A stretch of DNA of 64,000 nucleotides, taken from Aralia elata (taxonomy: Eukaryota; Streptophyta; Magnoliopsida; Apiales; Araliaceae). The notes under the pieces are model-generated. The model was not told the DNA's origin, made no database searches, and worked only from the letters and a program-made list of their open reading frames with translations. The DNA lies in the NCBI GenBank assembly GCA_034770075.1, contig CM068377.1, forward strand, positions 72,243,358 to 72,307,357, in the 5' to 3' direction. Positions 46,256 to 55,941 of this stretch are shown here, piece after piece. The stretch's first letter is position 1; each line of letters opens with the position of its first letter. A program made the translations under genes and the position numbers.

Positions 46256-47285
46256 ATCTATCGTCTCGTTCGGGGCCGGGTATCGTCGCCGGTCACCCAT
46301 CGCGTAACCCCCGATTATCGTCGCCGGTTGGTTATCTTGTCGGAGCCGGTTATCGTCGCCGGTCATCCATCTCGTGATCGCCGGTTATCGTCGCCGGTCG
46401 ATCGTCATGTCGGGGCCGGGTATCGTCGCCGGTCACCCATCTCGTAACCCCCGGTTATCGTCGCCGGTTGGTTATCTTGTCAGAGCCGGTTATCGTCGCC
46501 GGTCATCCATCTCGTGATCGCCGGTTATCGTCGCCGGTCGATCGTCATGTCGGGGCCGGGTATCGTCGCCGGTCACCCATCTCGTAACCCCCGGTTATCG
46601 TCGCCGGTTGGTTATCTGTCGGAGCCGGTTATCGTCGCCGGACATCCATCTCGTGATCGCCGGTTATCGTCGCCGGTCGATCGTCTCGTCGGGGCTGGGT
46701 ATCGTCGCCGGTCACCCATCGCGTAACCCCCGGTTATCGTCGCCGGTTGGTTATCTATCGGAGCCGGTTATCGTCGCCGGACATCCATCTCGTGATCGCC
46801 GGTTATCGTCGCCGGTCGATCGTCTCGTCGGGGCCGGGTATCGTCGCCGGTCATCCACCTCGTAACCCCCGGTTATCGTCGCCGGTTGGTTATCTGGTCG
46901 GAGCCGGTTATCGTCGCCGGTCATCCATCTCGTGATCGCCGGTTATCGTCGCCGGTCGATCGTCTCGTCGGGGCCGGGTATCGTCGCCGGTCGCCCATCT
47001 CGTAACCGCCGGTTATCGTCGCCGGTTGGTTATCTTGTCGGAGCCGGTTATCGTTGCCGGTCATCCATCTCGTGATCGCCGGTTATCGTCGCCGGTCGAT
47101 CGTCACGTCGGGGCCGGGCATCGTCGCCGGTCACCCATCTCGTAACCCCCGGTTATCGTCGCCGGTTGGTTATCTGTCGGAGCCGGTTATCGTCGCCGGA
47201 CATCCATCTCGTGATCGCCGGTTATCGTCGCCGGTCGATCGTCACGTCGGGGCCGGGTATCGTCGCCGGTCACCCATCGCGTCAC
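46256..47285. repeat. ~140-bp tandem array with ~35-bp subunits
   Basis: About 7.3 units. CGGGGCCGGG recurs at 46271, 46411, 46551, 46690, 46829, 46969, 47109 and 47248, giving a period of 139-140 bp. Each unit holds four variants of a ~35-bp subunit sharing TATCGTCGCCGG. GC-rich and CpG-dense. Long plus-strand frames run through it, but only because the repeat lacks stops. It lies in the element's 3' untranslated region and upstream of the antisense gene. Confidence 0.93.
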
Positions 47286-47882
47286 TTAACACGTCAAATG
47301 GCTGCAAGGGAGCAAGGTGGGACCCATCAGGGCCAGCCGCGGATGGATCTGCGGCCAGCCGCAGATTGATCTGCGGCCAGCCGCAGATACATCTGCGGCC
47401 AAGATCGGGCCTTATAACCAACGCGCTTCCTCCAGATCTGTCACTTTCAACTTGCAATCATCAGAGATTCTCTCGATTTTTCTTGTTCGCAAGGGTCTTT
47501 TGTCGATTTTTCAACTTTCCTGCAAAAACTGTTCCGGTAGGATTGATCTACACGCTACAGGTAACACTTTGACCGGTCACTTTTCAATTTCGTCAATGTT
47601 TTGCTATACACTTGACTATTGGCATGTTCAGAGATAAAATGTATGCTTTACAATGCTATGTAATGTACCATCCTATATACATGCTATGTATCAACTATAT
47701 GAGTCCTATTTTATGTTCATGAGGCGGTCCCACATATTGTTATTCCCTTTCTGCAATAAAATCATGCATTACATGCTGTAATTACATATATGGATGCAAT
47801 TTAGATCTGTTTGAGGCTTTGATTGATGGAAAACATGTTTGGCTTAGGCCTGGGACGTCCATTTTACAAACGGAACTCTGCC

Positions 47883-47915
<33 letters not shown>

Positions 47916-48026
47916 ATATGCATCATGTTGCATTAATCATATGATGAGGCTAGAAATTTAGAATGTTTCATTACATAATTTTTTAAAAGGGAACTTACCT
48001 TCTTTCTCGCCCGTTCTATTCCAGCT
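47286..48026. other. Spacer between tandem array and antisense gene
   Basis: Holds a palindrome cluster (47329-47402) and a T tract of about 27 (47887-47913). Antisense transcription would be expected to start in or before this stretch, but I see no convincing TATA box. In the element's sense it is 3' untranslated sequence. Confidence 0.5.
47329..47402. repeat. Internal CCGCAGAT palindrome cluster
   Basis: Three consecutive arms-and-loops of GGCCAGCCGCAGAT-type sequence with centres GGATGG, ATTG and ATAC, all using the same CCGCAGAT/ATCTGCGG arms as the LTR cluster. Confidence 0.8.
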
Positions 48027-49998
48027 ATGGATCGTGATGCGCCCAGTAGCTCCTCCGCCTCTCGGACTTCGGGTGTTCGCCGTCGTAGGGCTGCACCTGC
48101 CCCTATTCCCCCTCGTACCCGTCAGGTTCGTCGCTTGGCGGAGTCTGTCATCCGTCCTGATCACCCGGACGTTGAGGAGGTTGCTCCTCCGGAGGTTGCG
48201 GTGGAGGAGCCGTATTCCAGCACATCAGCTCCCCCCACTCGTCGCGCCTTATCTGGCGCTTCTGTCCAGATACCCGATCTATTGGGTCGGGATCTCAGTC
48301 GTCATCCCTCGGCATCTCTCGTGGCTAATGAGGTATCCTCGATTCGGCTTTTCATTTGTTCTTGATTTCTCAATTTCTGGTTCTATCTGGATTGACCCAT
48401 TGGTAATTTTCACAGGTGCCTGAGTTTACCCAGCCGAGGGGTAACTGGTTCAACATCTACTCCCTTTACGCGGCCCTGCACAGTGATTATCGGGCGATGG
48501 TGGACTCTTGGGGCTTTCGACACTTCTTCACTATCATTCCCCGTCAGTGCCCCTGGGGTTACATGAGGGCTTTATCCGAGCGATGGTTCCACCAGACGCA
48601 GTCTCTTCATCTCCTCGACTGCGAGGTCGTGTTGACCCCATGGGACTGGAGGTACATTACCGGCATTGAGTTTACCGGGTCCCGCGTCCCCTTGGATCTT
48701 GATATCACTCCTGTGGAGGTTCGAGCTTTGCTGGGCTTCGCTGCTGAGGATCGGGTCTTTAAGGCCCGCAGTATCCGATCTGGTGCTTTGGCCGTCGATG
48801 CAGTCGGGGGTCTCTATGCGCTGCCTATTCCAGCAGATCAGGGCACCAGGGACATTCTGCTACGACGCCTGTTCCTGACCATCATGAGGGGTTGTTTTCT
48901 GGGGAACAACTCCTCCACCGTTCATTTCAGCGTCGTAGGAGCGGTCAGAGACGTGGACCGCATCGGTGATTATGACTGGGGGTCATTCACCTTTGCCTAT
49001 TTCCTCCATGGCATGCGTCTACGCTCAGAGGGACAGACTGATGCCTGGCTCGGCTTCTACCATTTTCTGTTGGTGAGTCCCCTCCTCCTCTCTCTTATTG
49101 TATTTCTTTTCCTTTCATCTCTTTTCTGTATTTGATAGTGACTCATGCCTTGCCTTGTTTCTATTCACAGTTCTGGGCTTACGAGCGGCTGCCATGTCTG
49201 AGGCCTATCACTACTCTGGGCCCGGACACTTATCCTCGGGGTCGGCGATGGCATCACAGTACTCTGGAGGAGGTCCCCGTGTCGGGCAGCTTTGCACATT
49301 GTCGTATTCAGCTGGAGTTGATCACGGCTGCCGACGTCGTCTGGATTCCCTACCTCTCTGAGCATCTGACTGTGGGGTTTGCTGACGGGCATCCTTCCGG
49401 CCCGGAGTTCGAGCTTTCCACCCGTCGCCTCACTTTACAGAGTGTTGGAGGCTGGGTGATGTATCTGGGAGAGCGCGCATTCAGATGCGTCACTGGGGAG
49501 ATCCGCATCCCGCACTCCCTTTCTTTCACTACTTTCTGGCCGCTGGATTCTCAGCCCTCGGAGATCATGCTCGCCGGGGAGGATGGTCGGATGCTTTCCA
49601 CGGGTCCCACTACGAGTGATGCATTCCGTACATGGTGGGTGCCCCGTACCATCGGTCCTCAGACTCGGGCCACTTTCTTTCTTGGAGATATGGTTCCAGG
49701 CTCGGTGACGATGACCGATTGGGCTGCCTGTGTTCGGACCCCTACCCACGCTGAGCAGATCGCCTCATTGACCCGTCAGGTAGATCAGTTGTCGCTGTTT
49801 ATTCGGGGGTTGGGCCGGGCCCCGGAGGAGGCTTACACCTACGATCCTGACGGTGCAGGTTATGATGCAGGCCCGAGTTCATCTGATGCCACAGCGCATC
49901 CCTACATCCCTGATATGAACTTTGGTCCTCCGAGCTCGACGACTCCAGGGGATCAGTTCGAGGATCCTGCTTTCATAGATGATACTGATTTTATTTAG
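48027..49998 (+). CDS. Plant mobile domain (PMD) protein, spliced, antisense in Tat element
   Basis: Three exons: 48027-48332, 48416-49072, 49171-49998, giving 596 codons plus stop. Both introns are GT-AG (donors GAG|GTATCC and TTG|GTGAGT; acceptors TTTTCACAG and CTATTCACAG) and both are phase 0, so the frames join exactly. Exon 1 encodes a basic, serine- and proline-rich leader (VRRRRAAPAP), possibly a nuclear signal. Exon 2 has the PMD core (VDSWGFRHFFTII, MRALSERWFHQTQSLHLLDC, LTPWDWRYITGIEFTGSRV) and exon 3 continues it (FWAYERLPCLRPI, RTWWVPRTIGP). PMD proteins include Arabidopsis MAIN/MAIL1, linked to silencing and genome stability, and the domain also occurs in transposons. The role here is unknown; anti-silencing is a guess. 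No frame lesion is seen, unlike pol on the other strand. Confidence 0.75.
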
Positions 49999-50212
49999 AC
50001 CAGGATAGGATAGGGCCTTTTGCATCGGCACCTGCTTAGATTTCTTTTTTCATTTATGCACTATGTACTGAACTCATTTATTTATTTACGCACAGTTTCT
50101 TTTCATCTTTATGGGATTCACCTGCTTTATTATTAACTGTATGATGCATGCTTTTTATTTATGGGTAGAGAATGACCCCTGTACAGTCTTTTTTGATACT
50201 ATTTTTTCACAG

Positions 50213-51778
50213 ATGTCGTCCTCAGATGCCGTGGTTCGTTTGGATTCCACTCCTCCCACAGGGTTGGTTGGCAGCCTCTTCCGCTGGTTGGACAGTCTAC
50301 TGCCAGCAGATAGGGTTATCGTAGATGGTCTTTTGGGACATTCTTGGTCCTTATTAACCCTCCGGGTGCCAGCGGGCTTTGTGGATGGTCTTATGAGCTA
50401 TTGGGCCCCTGCCCGTCAGGTGTTTAGGTTAGGGACAGTAGAGCTGACCCCCACCCTCGAGGAGTATGCTCGCTTCACCGGCCTGCCCCTGGATAGGCCT
50501 TGTGCTAGGGTCACAGTTGGTCCCATGCGCCGTCAATTCTTGACTTTCACTGGCTTGCGAAAGGCTGTCCTGTTGCCGGTGATCACATCGCACCATATGG
50601 TTCCCCTTCAGTTCTTCATTGACCGATTTGGCTCACCTGACGGTTTTCGACTTTTCTTCGGTGATTTTTCCGTGTCCGAGGAGCGCTGGGGCGCCTTGAG
50701 AGTGGGCGTTCTGATGGCCTGTGTCATCTCAGTTTTGTATTTGCCTGCAGGATCCGATCATTTGGACATGCGGATTGTCGCGGCCGTTGGGGCCCTTCAG
50801 GAGGATCACACCATTCTTCCTATGATATTGGCGGATACCTATATGTCAGCCACATATTGCCAGTCTTTTCGAGGCAGAGCCTTCAGAGGGAGTTCGACCT
50901 TATTGTATATGTGGTTCATGAGTCATCTTAGTCCCATCGGCCATTTCCGTCGCCAAGGGTTTTGCTTCGGCCATGACATAACCACGCAGTTTTCGCTTCG
51001 TCCCGCGAGTTGTACTGATGTGGCCTCCTGGACATCATTTTTGTCTATCATTGAGGACCCCTTTCATCTATTGGTTTACTCGGGCTATTGCTCCTTCATG
51101 AGCTTCTTGACTCATGTGCCTGGCATGGATTTCATTCCCATTGCTGGGTTAAGGGGCGTGACGACCTATCATCCCCTGGCGGTTATGGGGCAGTTTGATC
51201 AGACACAGGATTTACACCCCTTCGCGGGTGCAGCCGCATACCGATTCCTTATATCATCCTGTACAGAGAGGGATCTATTGCAGGTATACGAGCTTTGGGA
51301 TCGCAGGATCTTTGCTGAATATAGTGCGAGCTGTCACATCCAGACATTTGCCTACGTACAGTGGTTGCGTGGAGACCTGGATTCGGCTAGTTTGAGTCGG
51401 ACTGGGGTCTTTGATGACTCTGGAGTGATTTTCACAGAAGATACCACAGACCACTCCATTTCAGCCGATTCTGCCCCGAGTCGGGTCGCTGAGGATTCCC
51501 GACTCCGCCTGGCCCTGATTACTACTGAAGCCGAGAGGGATGCCGCCCTTGCCGAGAGAGATGAGGCCATTCGGGCTGGAGATGCTGCCATTGCTGACAG
51601 AGAGGCCATTGTATTTCAGACCAGGGCAGTGGTAGACGCTCATTTTGGGACTGTCAGCCGAGCTACTGCTTTACTGGATCGTATTGATATGATGGGGCAG
51701 CAGATTGCAGGAGATGCTGATGCTTCAGATCTATCCACCACCATGTCCATCCTGCTTCGGCTAGTTTCAGATTTGTAG
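50213..51778 (+). CDS. DUF7745-like protein with C-terminal coiled coil, antisense in Tat element
   Basis: The open frame starts at 50111, but I choose the ATG at 50213 (MSSSDAVVRLDSTPPTGL): the first 34 codons look like untranslated sequence, and TTTTTTCACAG directly before it resembles a splice acceptor. That gives 521 codons. The body resembles the plant DUF7745 family found in retroelement-rich regions (VELTPTLEEYARFTGLPLD, FLTFTGLRKAVLL, MILADTYMSATYCQSFRG). The last ~100 residues are alanine-, glutamate- and arginine-rich with heptad-like spacing (ALITTEAERDAALAERDEAI), a probable coiled coil. AATAAA lies 62 bp after the stop (51840-51845). It is 214 bp downstream of the PMD gene on the same strand and could share its transcript. 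Function unknown. Confidence 0.6.
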   Translation: MSSSDAVVRLDSTPPTGLVGSLFRWLDSLLPADRVIVDGLLGHSWSLLTLRVPAGFVDGLMSYWAPARQVFRLGTVELTPTLEEYARFTGLPLDRPCARVTVGPMRRQFLTFTGLRKAVLLPVITSHHMVPLQFFIDRFGSPDGFRLFFGDFSVSEERWGALRVGVLMACVISVLYLPAGSDHLDMRIVAAVGALQEDHTILPMILADTYMSATYCQSFRGRAFRGSSTLLYMWFMSHLSPIGHFRRQGFCFGHDITTQFSLRPASCTDVASWTSFLSIIEDPFHLLVYSGYCSFMSFLTHVPGMDFIPIAGLRGVTTYHPLAVMGQFDQTQDLHPFAGAAAYRFLISSCTERDLLQVYELWDRRIFAEYSASCHIQTFAYVQWLRGDLDSASLSRTGVFDDSGVIFTEDTTDHSISADSAPSRVAEDSRLRLALITTEAERDAALAERDEAIRAGDAAIADREAIVFQTRAVVDAHFGTVSRATALLDRIDMMGQQIAGDADASDLSTTMSILLRLVSDL

Positions 51779-52293
51779 ATTATTTTATTTCCTGCATAGA
51801 CTATGTTGGTTTCATCAGTTATTGAAAGAGAAATCTTGTAATAAAACGACTTATATATATAGACATGCATTTAAATTTAGCCATTTTCCCCTTTTGTCGT
51901 ATCATTGCCCTCCATTGGATCATCATTTTATCCAACTGACCATGATTTTGACATTTCGCCTTCTTTCTTTCCTCAAGACTTGATGGAGATTTGACAGATA
52001 TTGCCGCACACCTTTTGATTTCGTCGGATTGAATCTCAGATTTTGGATAACTGTTTGGGTTGGATCAGGGTATGTATTCTGGGATGAAACTGGTTAGGCA
52101 GTTGGTTTCGGGAAGGTTTTGAGGGTGTAGGAAGGTTTTATCTGGCTATCGAAAATTGGTTTTGGTTAGGGAAAGGATTTTTTTTTTTTTTTAAAGGATC
52201 GGACCGCGCCATGATGGCTGCCTACGTACCCCCACAAGCTGGGAGATCAGGTCCTACGTAGTTCGCTCTCAAAGGAAAAAAAGAACTGATGAT
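51779..52293. other. Convergent spacer between DUF7745-like ORF and integrase
   Basis: Both transcription directions meet here. It contains AATAAA on the plus strand (51840-51845), a T tract (52169-52185), and a block at 52200-52280 where TACGTA and CTACGTAG flank a GC-rich stretch, just past the integrase stop on the minus strand. Confidence 0.55.
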
Positions 52294-53436
52294 TTAAGCG
52301 TAGAACCGCTTCACCGAGTCAGCATTGAGGGGTTGTGGAAATACCTCACCATCCATTTCTTGCAATATGAGGGCTCCTCCGGATAGCACTTTCTTAATCA
52401 TGAATGGTCCTTCCCAATTCGGGGCAAACTTCCCCTTGGCTTCGTCTTGACAAGACATGACTCTCTTTAGCACCAGGTCATTCTCCTTGAATTTCCGAGG
52501 CCTGATCCTTTTGTCGTATGATCGGGAGATCCTCTGTTGATATAGCTGGCCGTGCCAAACGGCAGCCACCCTCCTTTCATCAATTAGGGCCAATTGGTCG
52601 TATCGACTTTGCATCCAATCCTCCTCGCTTATCTGAGCATCGATCACTATTCTGAGGGACGCCATCTCAACTTCAACTGGCAGGACAGCCTCCATTCCAT
52701 ATACCAAGGCGTAAGGGGTTGCCCCCGTAGAAGTACGCGTGGATGTTCGGTATGCCAGCAGGGTGAGGGGTAACAGATCCGGCCATCCCCGATGATTAGC
52801 AGACATTTTCGCCATGATCTTCTTGATGTTCTTATTGGCCGCCTCCACTGCCCCATTCATTTTGGGACGGTAAATGACGGAATTGAGATGCTTAATCTTG
52901 AACTGGTCACACAGTCCTTTCATGAGGGCGTTGTTTAAATTCTTGGCATTGTCGGAGACTACAACCTCAGGTTGCCCATATCGGCAAATGACATTATTCC
53001 GGATGAAGCTGACGATGACCTTCTGAGTTACTTTAGGGAAAGAAGCCGCCTCTACCCATTTGGTGAAATAATCGATCATGACGAAAATGAACCGGTGCCC
53101 GTTGCTCGCTTTGGGCTCTATTGGTCCGATTACATCCATTCCCCACATTGAAAATGGCCATGGGGAGGTCATACAGTGCAGTTCATTGGGAGGTGTATGG
53201 ATCACATTACCGTGCGCCTGGCATTGATAACACCGTTTGACATGATCATCGCAATCGGCCTTCAGCGTTAACCAATAATACCCTGTCCTCAAGATCTTTT
53301 TGGCCAACATCGGTCCACTCATATGTGGCCCACACACCCCGCCATGGATTTCATTCATAATCCTTTGGGATTGCGTTTCGTCTACGCATTGCAAACAGTC
53401 CCAACCCGGCATCCCTTTTGTAAAGTGAATCGCCAC
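52294..53436 (-). CDS. Tat integrase
   Basis: A 380-codon open frame covering nearly the whole integrase. Zinc-binding residues are seen in HGGVCGPHMSG and HVKRCYQCQAHG. The catalytic D, D, E are in WGMDVIGPIEP, VVSDNAKNLNN and MNGAVEAANKN. The C-terminal part (KFAPNWEGPFMIKKVL, LNADSVKRFYA) has no chromodomain, which is normal for the Tat branch. The enzyme inserts retroelement cDNA into chromosomes. The frame is shifted by one base relative to the upstream RNase H frame near 53390-53410, so it cannot be made as part of an unbroken polyprotein; the ATG at 53436 is only the first in frame. Confidence 0.88.
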   Translation of the reverse strand: MAIHFTKGMPGWDCLQCVDETQSQRIMNEIHGGVCGPHMSGPMLAKKILRTGYYWLTLKADCDDHVKRCYQCQAHGNVIHTPPNELHCMTSPWPFSMWGMDVIGPIEPKASNGHRFIFVMIDYFTKWVEAASFPKVTQKVIVSFIRNNVICRYGQPEVVVSDNAKNLNNALMKGLCDQFKIKHLNSVIYRPKMNGAVEAANKNIKKIMAKMSANHRGWPDLLPLTLLAYRTSTRTSTGATPYALVYGMEAVLPVEVEMASLRIVIDAQISEEDWMQSRYDQLALIDERRVAAVWHGQLYQQRISRSYDKRIRPRKFKENDLVLKRVMSCQDEAKGKFAPNWEGPFMIKKVLSGGALILQEMDGEVFPQPLNADSVKRFYA

Positions 53437-54788
53437 TCAGGTAAAACTTCATCGCCATCTTTTGAATTCTCATCCTTTCAGTCCGATTTGCCTGATCGGG
53501 AAGGGATCTGTCTCTCAGATATTCCCTTATGTCGTGATACCAGGGCTGCCTCGTCAACACCACCTCGTTTGATAACACTGCCACATTTTCCTCATATGCC
53601 GGGGCATTCTGTACGGTGATCTCAATCTGTGGACTGTCCCTACTCTTGATCACGTGGATTAAGGAAGCCAAAGTCGCCAATGCATCGGCAAAATCATTTC
53701 GTCCCCGAGGAATATGGCGGAAGGCGATATCTTCGAACTCTTGCATAAGCTGGGTGACACAACGATGGTATGGAAGTAACCGAAGCTCCTTAGTGTTGTA
53801 TACCCCGATTGCTTGTCTGATTACCAATTCCGAATCCCCGAACACCGCTAGTCTTTTTACTCCCATGTCACGGGCCAATCGGGAGTCCCAAGATACACCC
53901 CTCGTATTCAGCGGTGTTGTTCGAATTGCTGAAACGAAGTTTAGTGGCCACGGGGTATTGTTCTCCGGTGATAGAGACTAGGACCGCTCCGGCTCCTGCC
54001 CCCTCGGCATTCATGGCACCATCAAAATACAGCTTCCAGAATTGTCCCTCGTCATCACATTTTTCGTGCGATACCCAAAATATATCCTCGCCCGGAAGAG
54101 GAGTTTCTAAAGGCTCCGTCCCTCCTGACGGGGTTTCTGCCAACTGATCTGCAATTCCCTGCCCTTTCATGGCCTTCTGGGTCACGTACACCATGTCAAA
54201 CTGTTGTAAGATTAACTGCCATCTGGATAATCGACAATTCAGCATGGGCCTTTCAAAAATATATTTTAGGGGATCCATTCTTGATATCAGGTACGTTGTA
54301 TGCCCATGGAGGTAGTGCTGTAATCTCCCTGCGGCCCAGGCTAGAGCACAACAAGTCTTCTCGATGGGAGTGTAATTCTGCTCACATTGGCTAAATCTTT
54401 TGCTGAGGTAATAGATGGCCTGCTCTTTACCCGCCTCATTTTTCTGTCCCAACATACATCCCATCGCGATGGTGTTGACGGATATATACATAAACAAAGG
54501 GATCCCATCCTTCGGGGGTACCAGCACTGGTGCCTCCGTCAGTTGTTTCTTAATGATCTGAAAAGCCCTCTGACACTGCTCATTCCATTCTTGGGAAGCA
54601 CCCTTTCTTAACAATTTAAAAATCGGCTCACATGTAGTCGTCAAGTGAGATATAAAACGGCTGATGAAGTTTATTCTCCCCAGGAATCCCCTTATCTCCT
54701 TCTCTGTGCGAGGTGCTGGCATATCCACAATGGCCTTAATCTTTGCTGGGTCCAACTCAATGCCCCGATCACTAACCAGGAAACCCAA
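53351..54788 (-). pseudogene. Tat reverse transcriptase end, degenerate RNase H and archaeal-type RNase H
   Basis: 54788-53868 begins in the thumb region of reverse transcriptase (MGFLVSDRGIELDPAKIKAI) and continues into the original RNase H, whose catalytic positions are degraded (MYISVNTIAMGCMLGQ, with serine where aspartate is usual), as in other Tat elements. A second RNase H follows: WKLYFDGAMNAEGAG (D), NTAEYEGCILGL (E), then, after a frameshift in a CCC run near 53888-53892, 53878-53351 with VFGDSELVIRQ (D) and FADALATLAS (D). All four acidic positions of the second enzyme are readable, but split between frames. The 3' end runs into the integrase with another frame change. Confidence 0.88.
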
Positions 54789-55857
54789 GAGCTTGCCCGA
54801 TTGTACTCCGAAAGCACACTTGGCTGGATTGAGTTTTCAAATTATACTTCCTGAGCCGATCGAATAGCTTTTTGAGATGAGTTATATGATCGGACTCTAC
54901 CTTCGATTTCACAATAATGTCGTCCACGTAGACCTCTATCTCCTTGTGCATCATATCGTGGAACAAGGCCATCATGGCTCTCTGATAAGTAGCCCCCGCG
55001 TTTGTGAGGCCAAAAGCCAGTCGTCTATAGCAGAAAGTGCCCCAGGGGGTGATGAATGCGGTCTTTTCCCGATCTTCCTCCGCCACCATTATCTGATGAT
55101 ATCCTGCGAAGCAATCCACAAAAGAGTACATTTCGTACTGGGCTGTGTTATCCACCAGGATGTGTATGAAAGGCACCGGGAAGTTGTCCTTGAGACTGGC
55201 CTTGTTTAGATCTCTGTAGTCTACACATACCCTCACCTTTCCTCCAGGCTTAGCTACCGGGACCACATTGGATAACCATTCAGGATAAGTGGATACCATA
55301 ATGATTCCCGCCCTGAACTGTTTGATGATCTCTTCCTTCACTTTTAAGCTCCACTCAGGTTTCAACTTTCTTAGTTTCTGCTTGACAGGCCTGAAACCCT
55401 CCTTGATGGGTAACCGGTGCACCACAATGTCGGTGGACAATCCGATCATATCCTCGTGCGACCAGGCAAAGACATCCTCATATTGGCTTAGTAACTCAAT
55501 TATTTCTGCTTTTTGGCTGGGGGTAAGGTCTGTCCCTATCTTGAGTTCTTTTGGATTGTCAGGGGTTCCGATATCTATAGTGATGGTTTGGTCCAAATTG
55601 GGTTTGGGTTTATCTTCGACCCATCCTTTGATCTCATCAGGTGCATCGTCGTAATCTGTCTCGTCTTGCTCAATGCCCATCAAATCGAAATCCAGCTCAA
55701 TGTCAAAATCATAATCACCATTCAAATTTGAAAGATCGTTTGTTAGGCAAGGAATACTCAAATTGGTACACCTGACATAAAACAAAGTACTTGTCATATA
55801 TAAATCATTTTTCACGACGATCGCAATTTCAAATAACACGAAGAAGAAACGACACAA
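54772..55857 (-). CDS. Tat reverse transcriptase (fingers and palm)
   Basis: Open from 55857, but the first 29 codons probably belong to an intron; protein homology begins at about 55770 (CTNLSIPCLTNDLSNL), consistent with splicing from gag-protease. RT motifs: LPIKEGFRPVKQKLRKLKPE, VRVCVDYRDLNKASLKDNFP, a catalytic aspartate in FVDCFAGYHQI, FGLTNAGATYQRAMM, and the active-site box EVYVDDIIVKSK. It ends in a frameshift near 54840 (extra base in an A run, after LRKYNLKT); the sequence continues in the frame starting at 54788. Without correction the product lacks the thumb and RNase H. Confidence 0.88.
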   Translation of the reverse strand: MCRFFFVLFEIAIVVKNDLYMTSTLFYVRCTNLSIPCLTNDLSNLNGDYDFDIELDFDLMGIEQDETDYDDAPDEIKGWVEDKPKPNLDQTITIDIGTPDNPKELKIGTDLTPSQKAEIIELLSQYEDVFAWSHEDMIGLSTDIVVHRLPIKEGFRPVKQKLRKLKPEWSLKVKEEIIKQFRAGIIMVSTYPEWLSNVVPVAKPGGKVRVCVDYRDLNKASLKDNFPVPFIHILVDNTAQYEMYSFVDCFAGYHQIMVAEEDREKTAFITPWGTFCYRRLAFGLTNAGATYQRAMMALFHDMMHKEIEVYVDDIIVKSKVESDHITHLKKLFDRLRKYNLKTQSSQVCFRSTIGQALGFPG

Positions 55858-55941
55858 TTATGCAGAAATAAAACAACAACAAAATAAAACTTCTTCATTC
55901 CCCTATCCTCTAGGGTTAACCACCCTGACGTCGAGCTTTAC
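55772..55941 (-). other. Putative 170-nt intron between gag-protease and RT
   Basis: On the minus strand a donor GG|GTAAAG lies at 55941-55940, one base before the gag-protease stop codon. An acceptor with a T-rich lead, TTTGTTTTATGTCAG|G, ends at 55772. Removing 55941-55772 deletes the stop (55940-55938) and joins the gag-protease and RT frames in phase. Ogre elements of the same branch are known to splice an intron at this place. Confidence 0.65.

Noticed and set aside
46256..47285. CRISPR-like array
   Set aside because: The units are contiguous tandem repeats without unique spacers, in a plant retrotransposon.
46514..47572. Long plus-strand frames of arginine-, serine- and glycine-rich repeats across the tandem array
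   Set aside because: The 140-bp unit is not a multiple of three and all frames are open only because the GC-rich repeat has few stops. No start context or conservation of frame.
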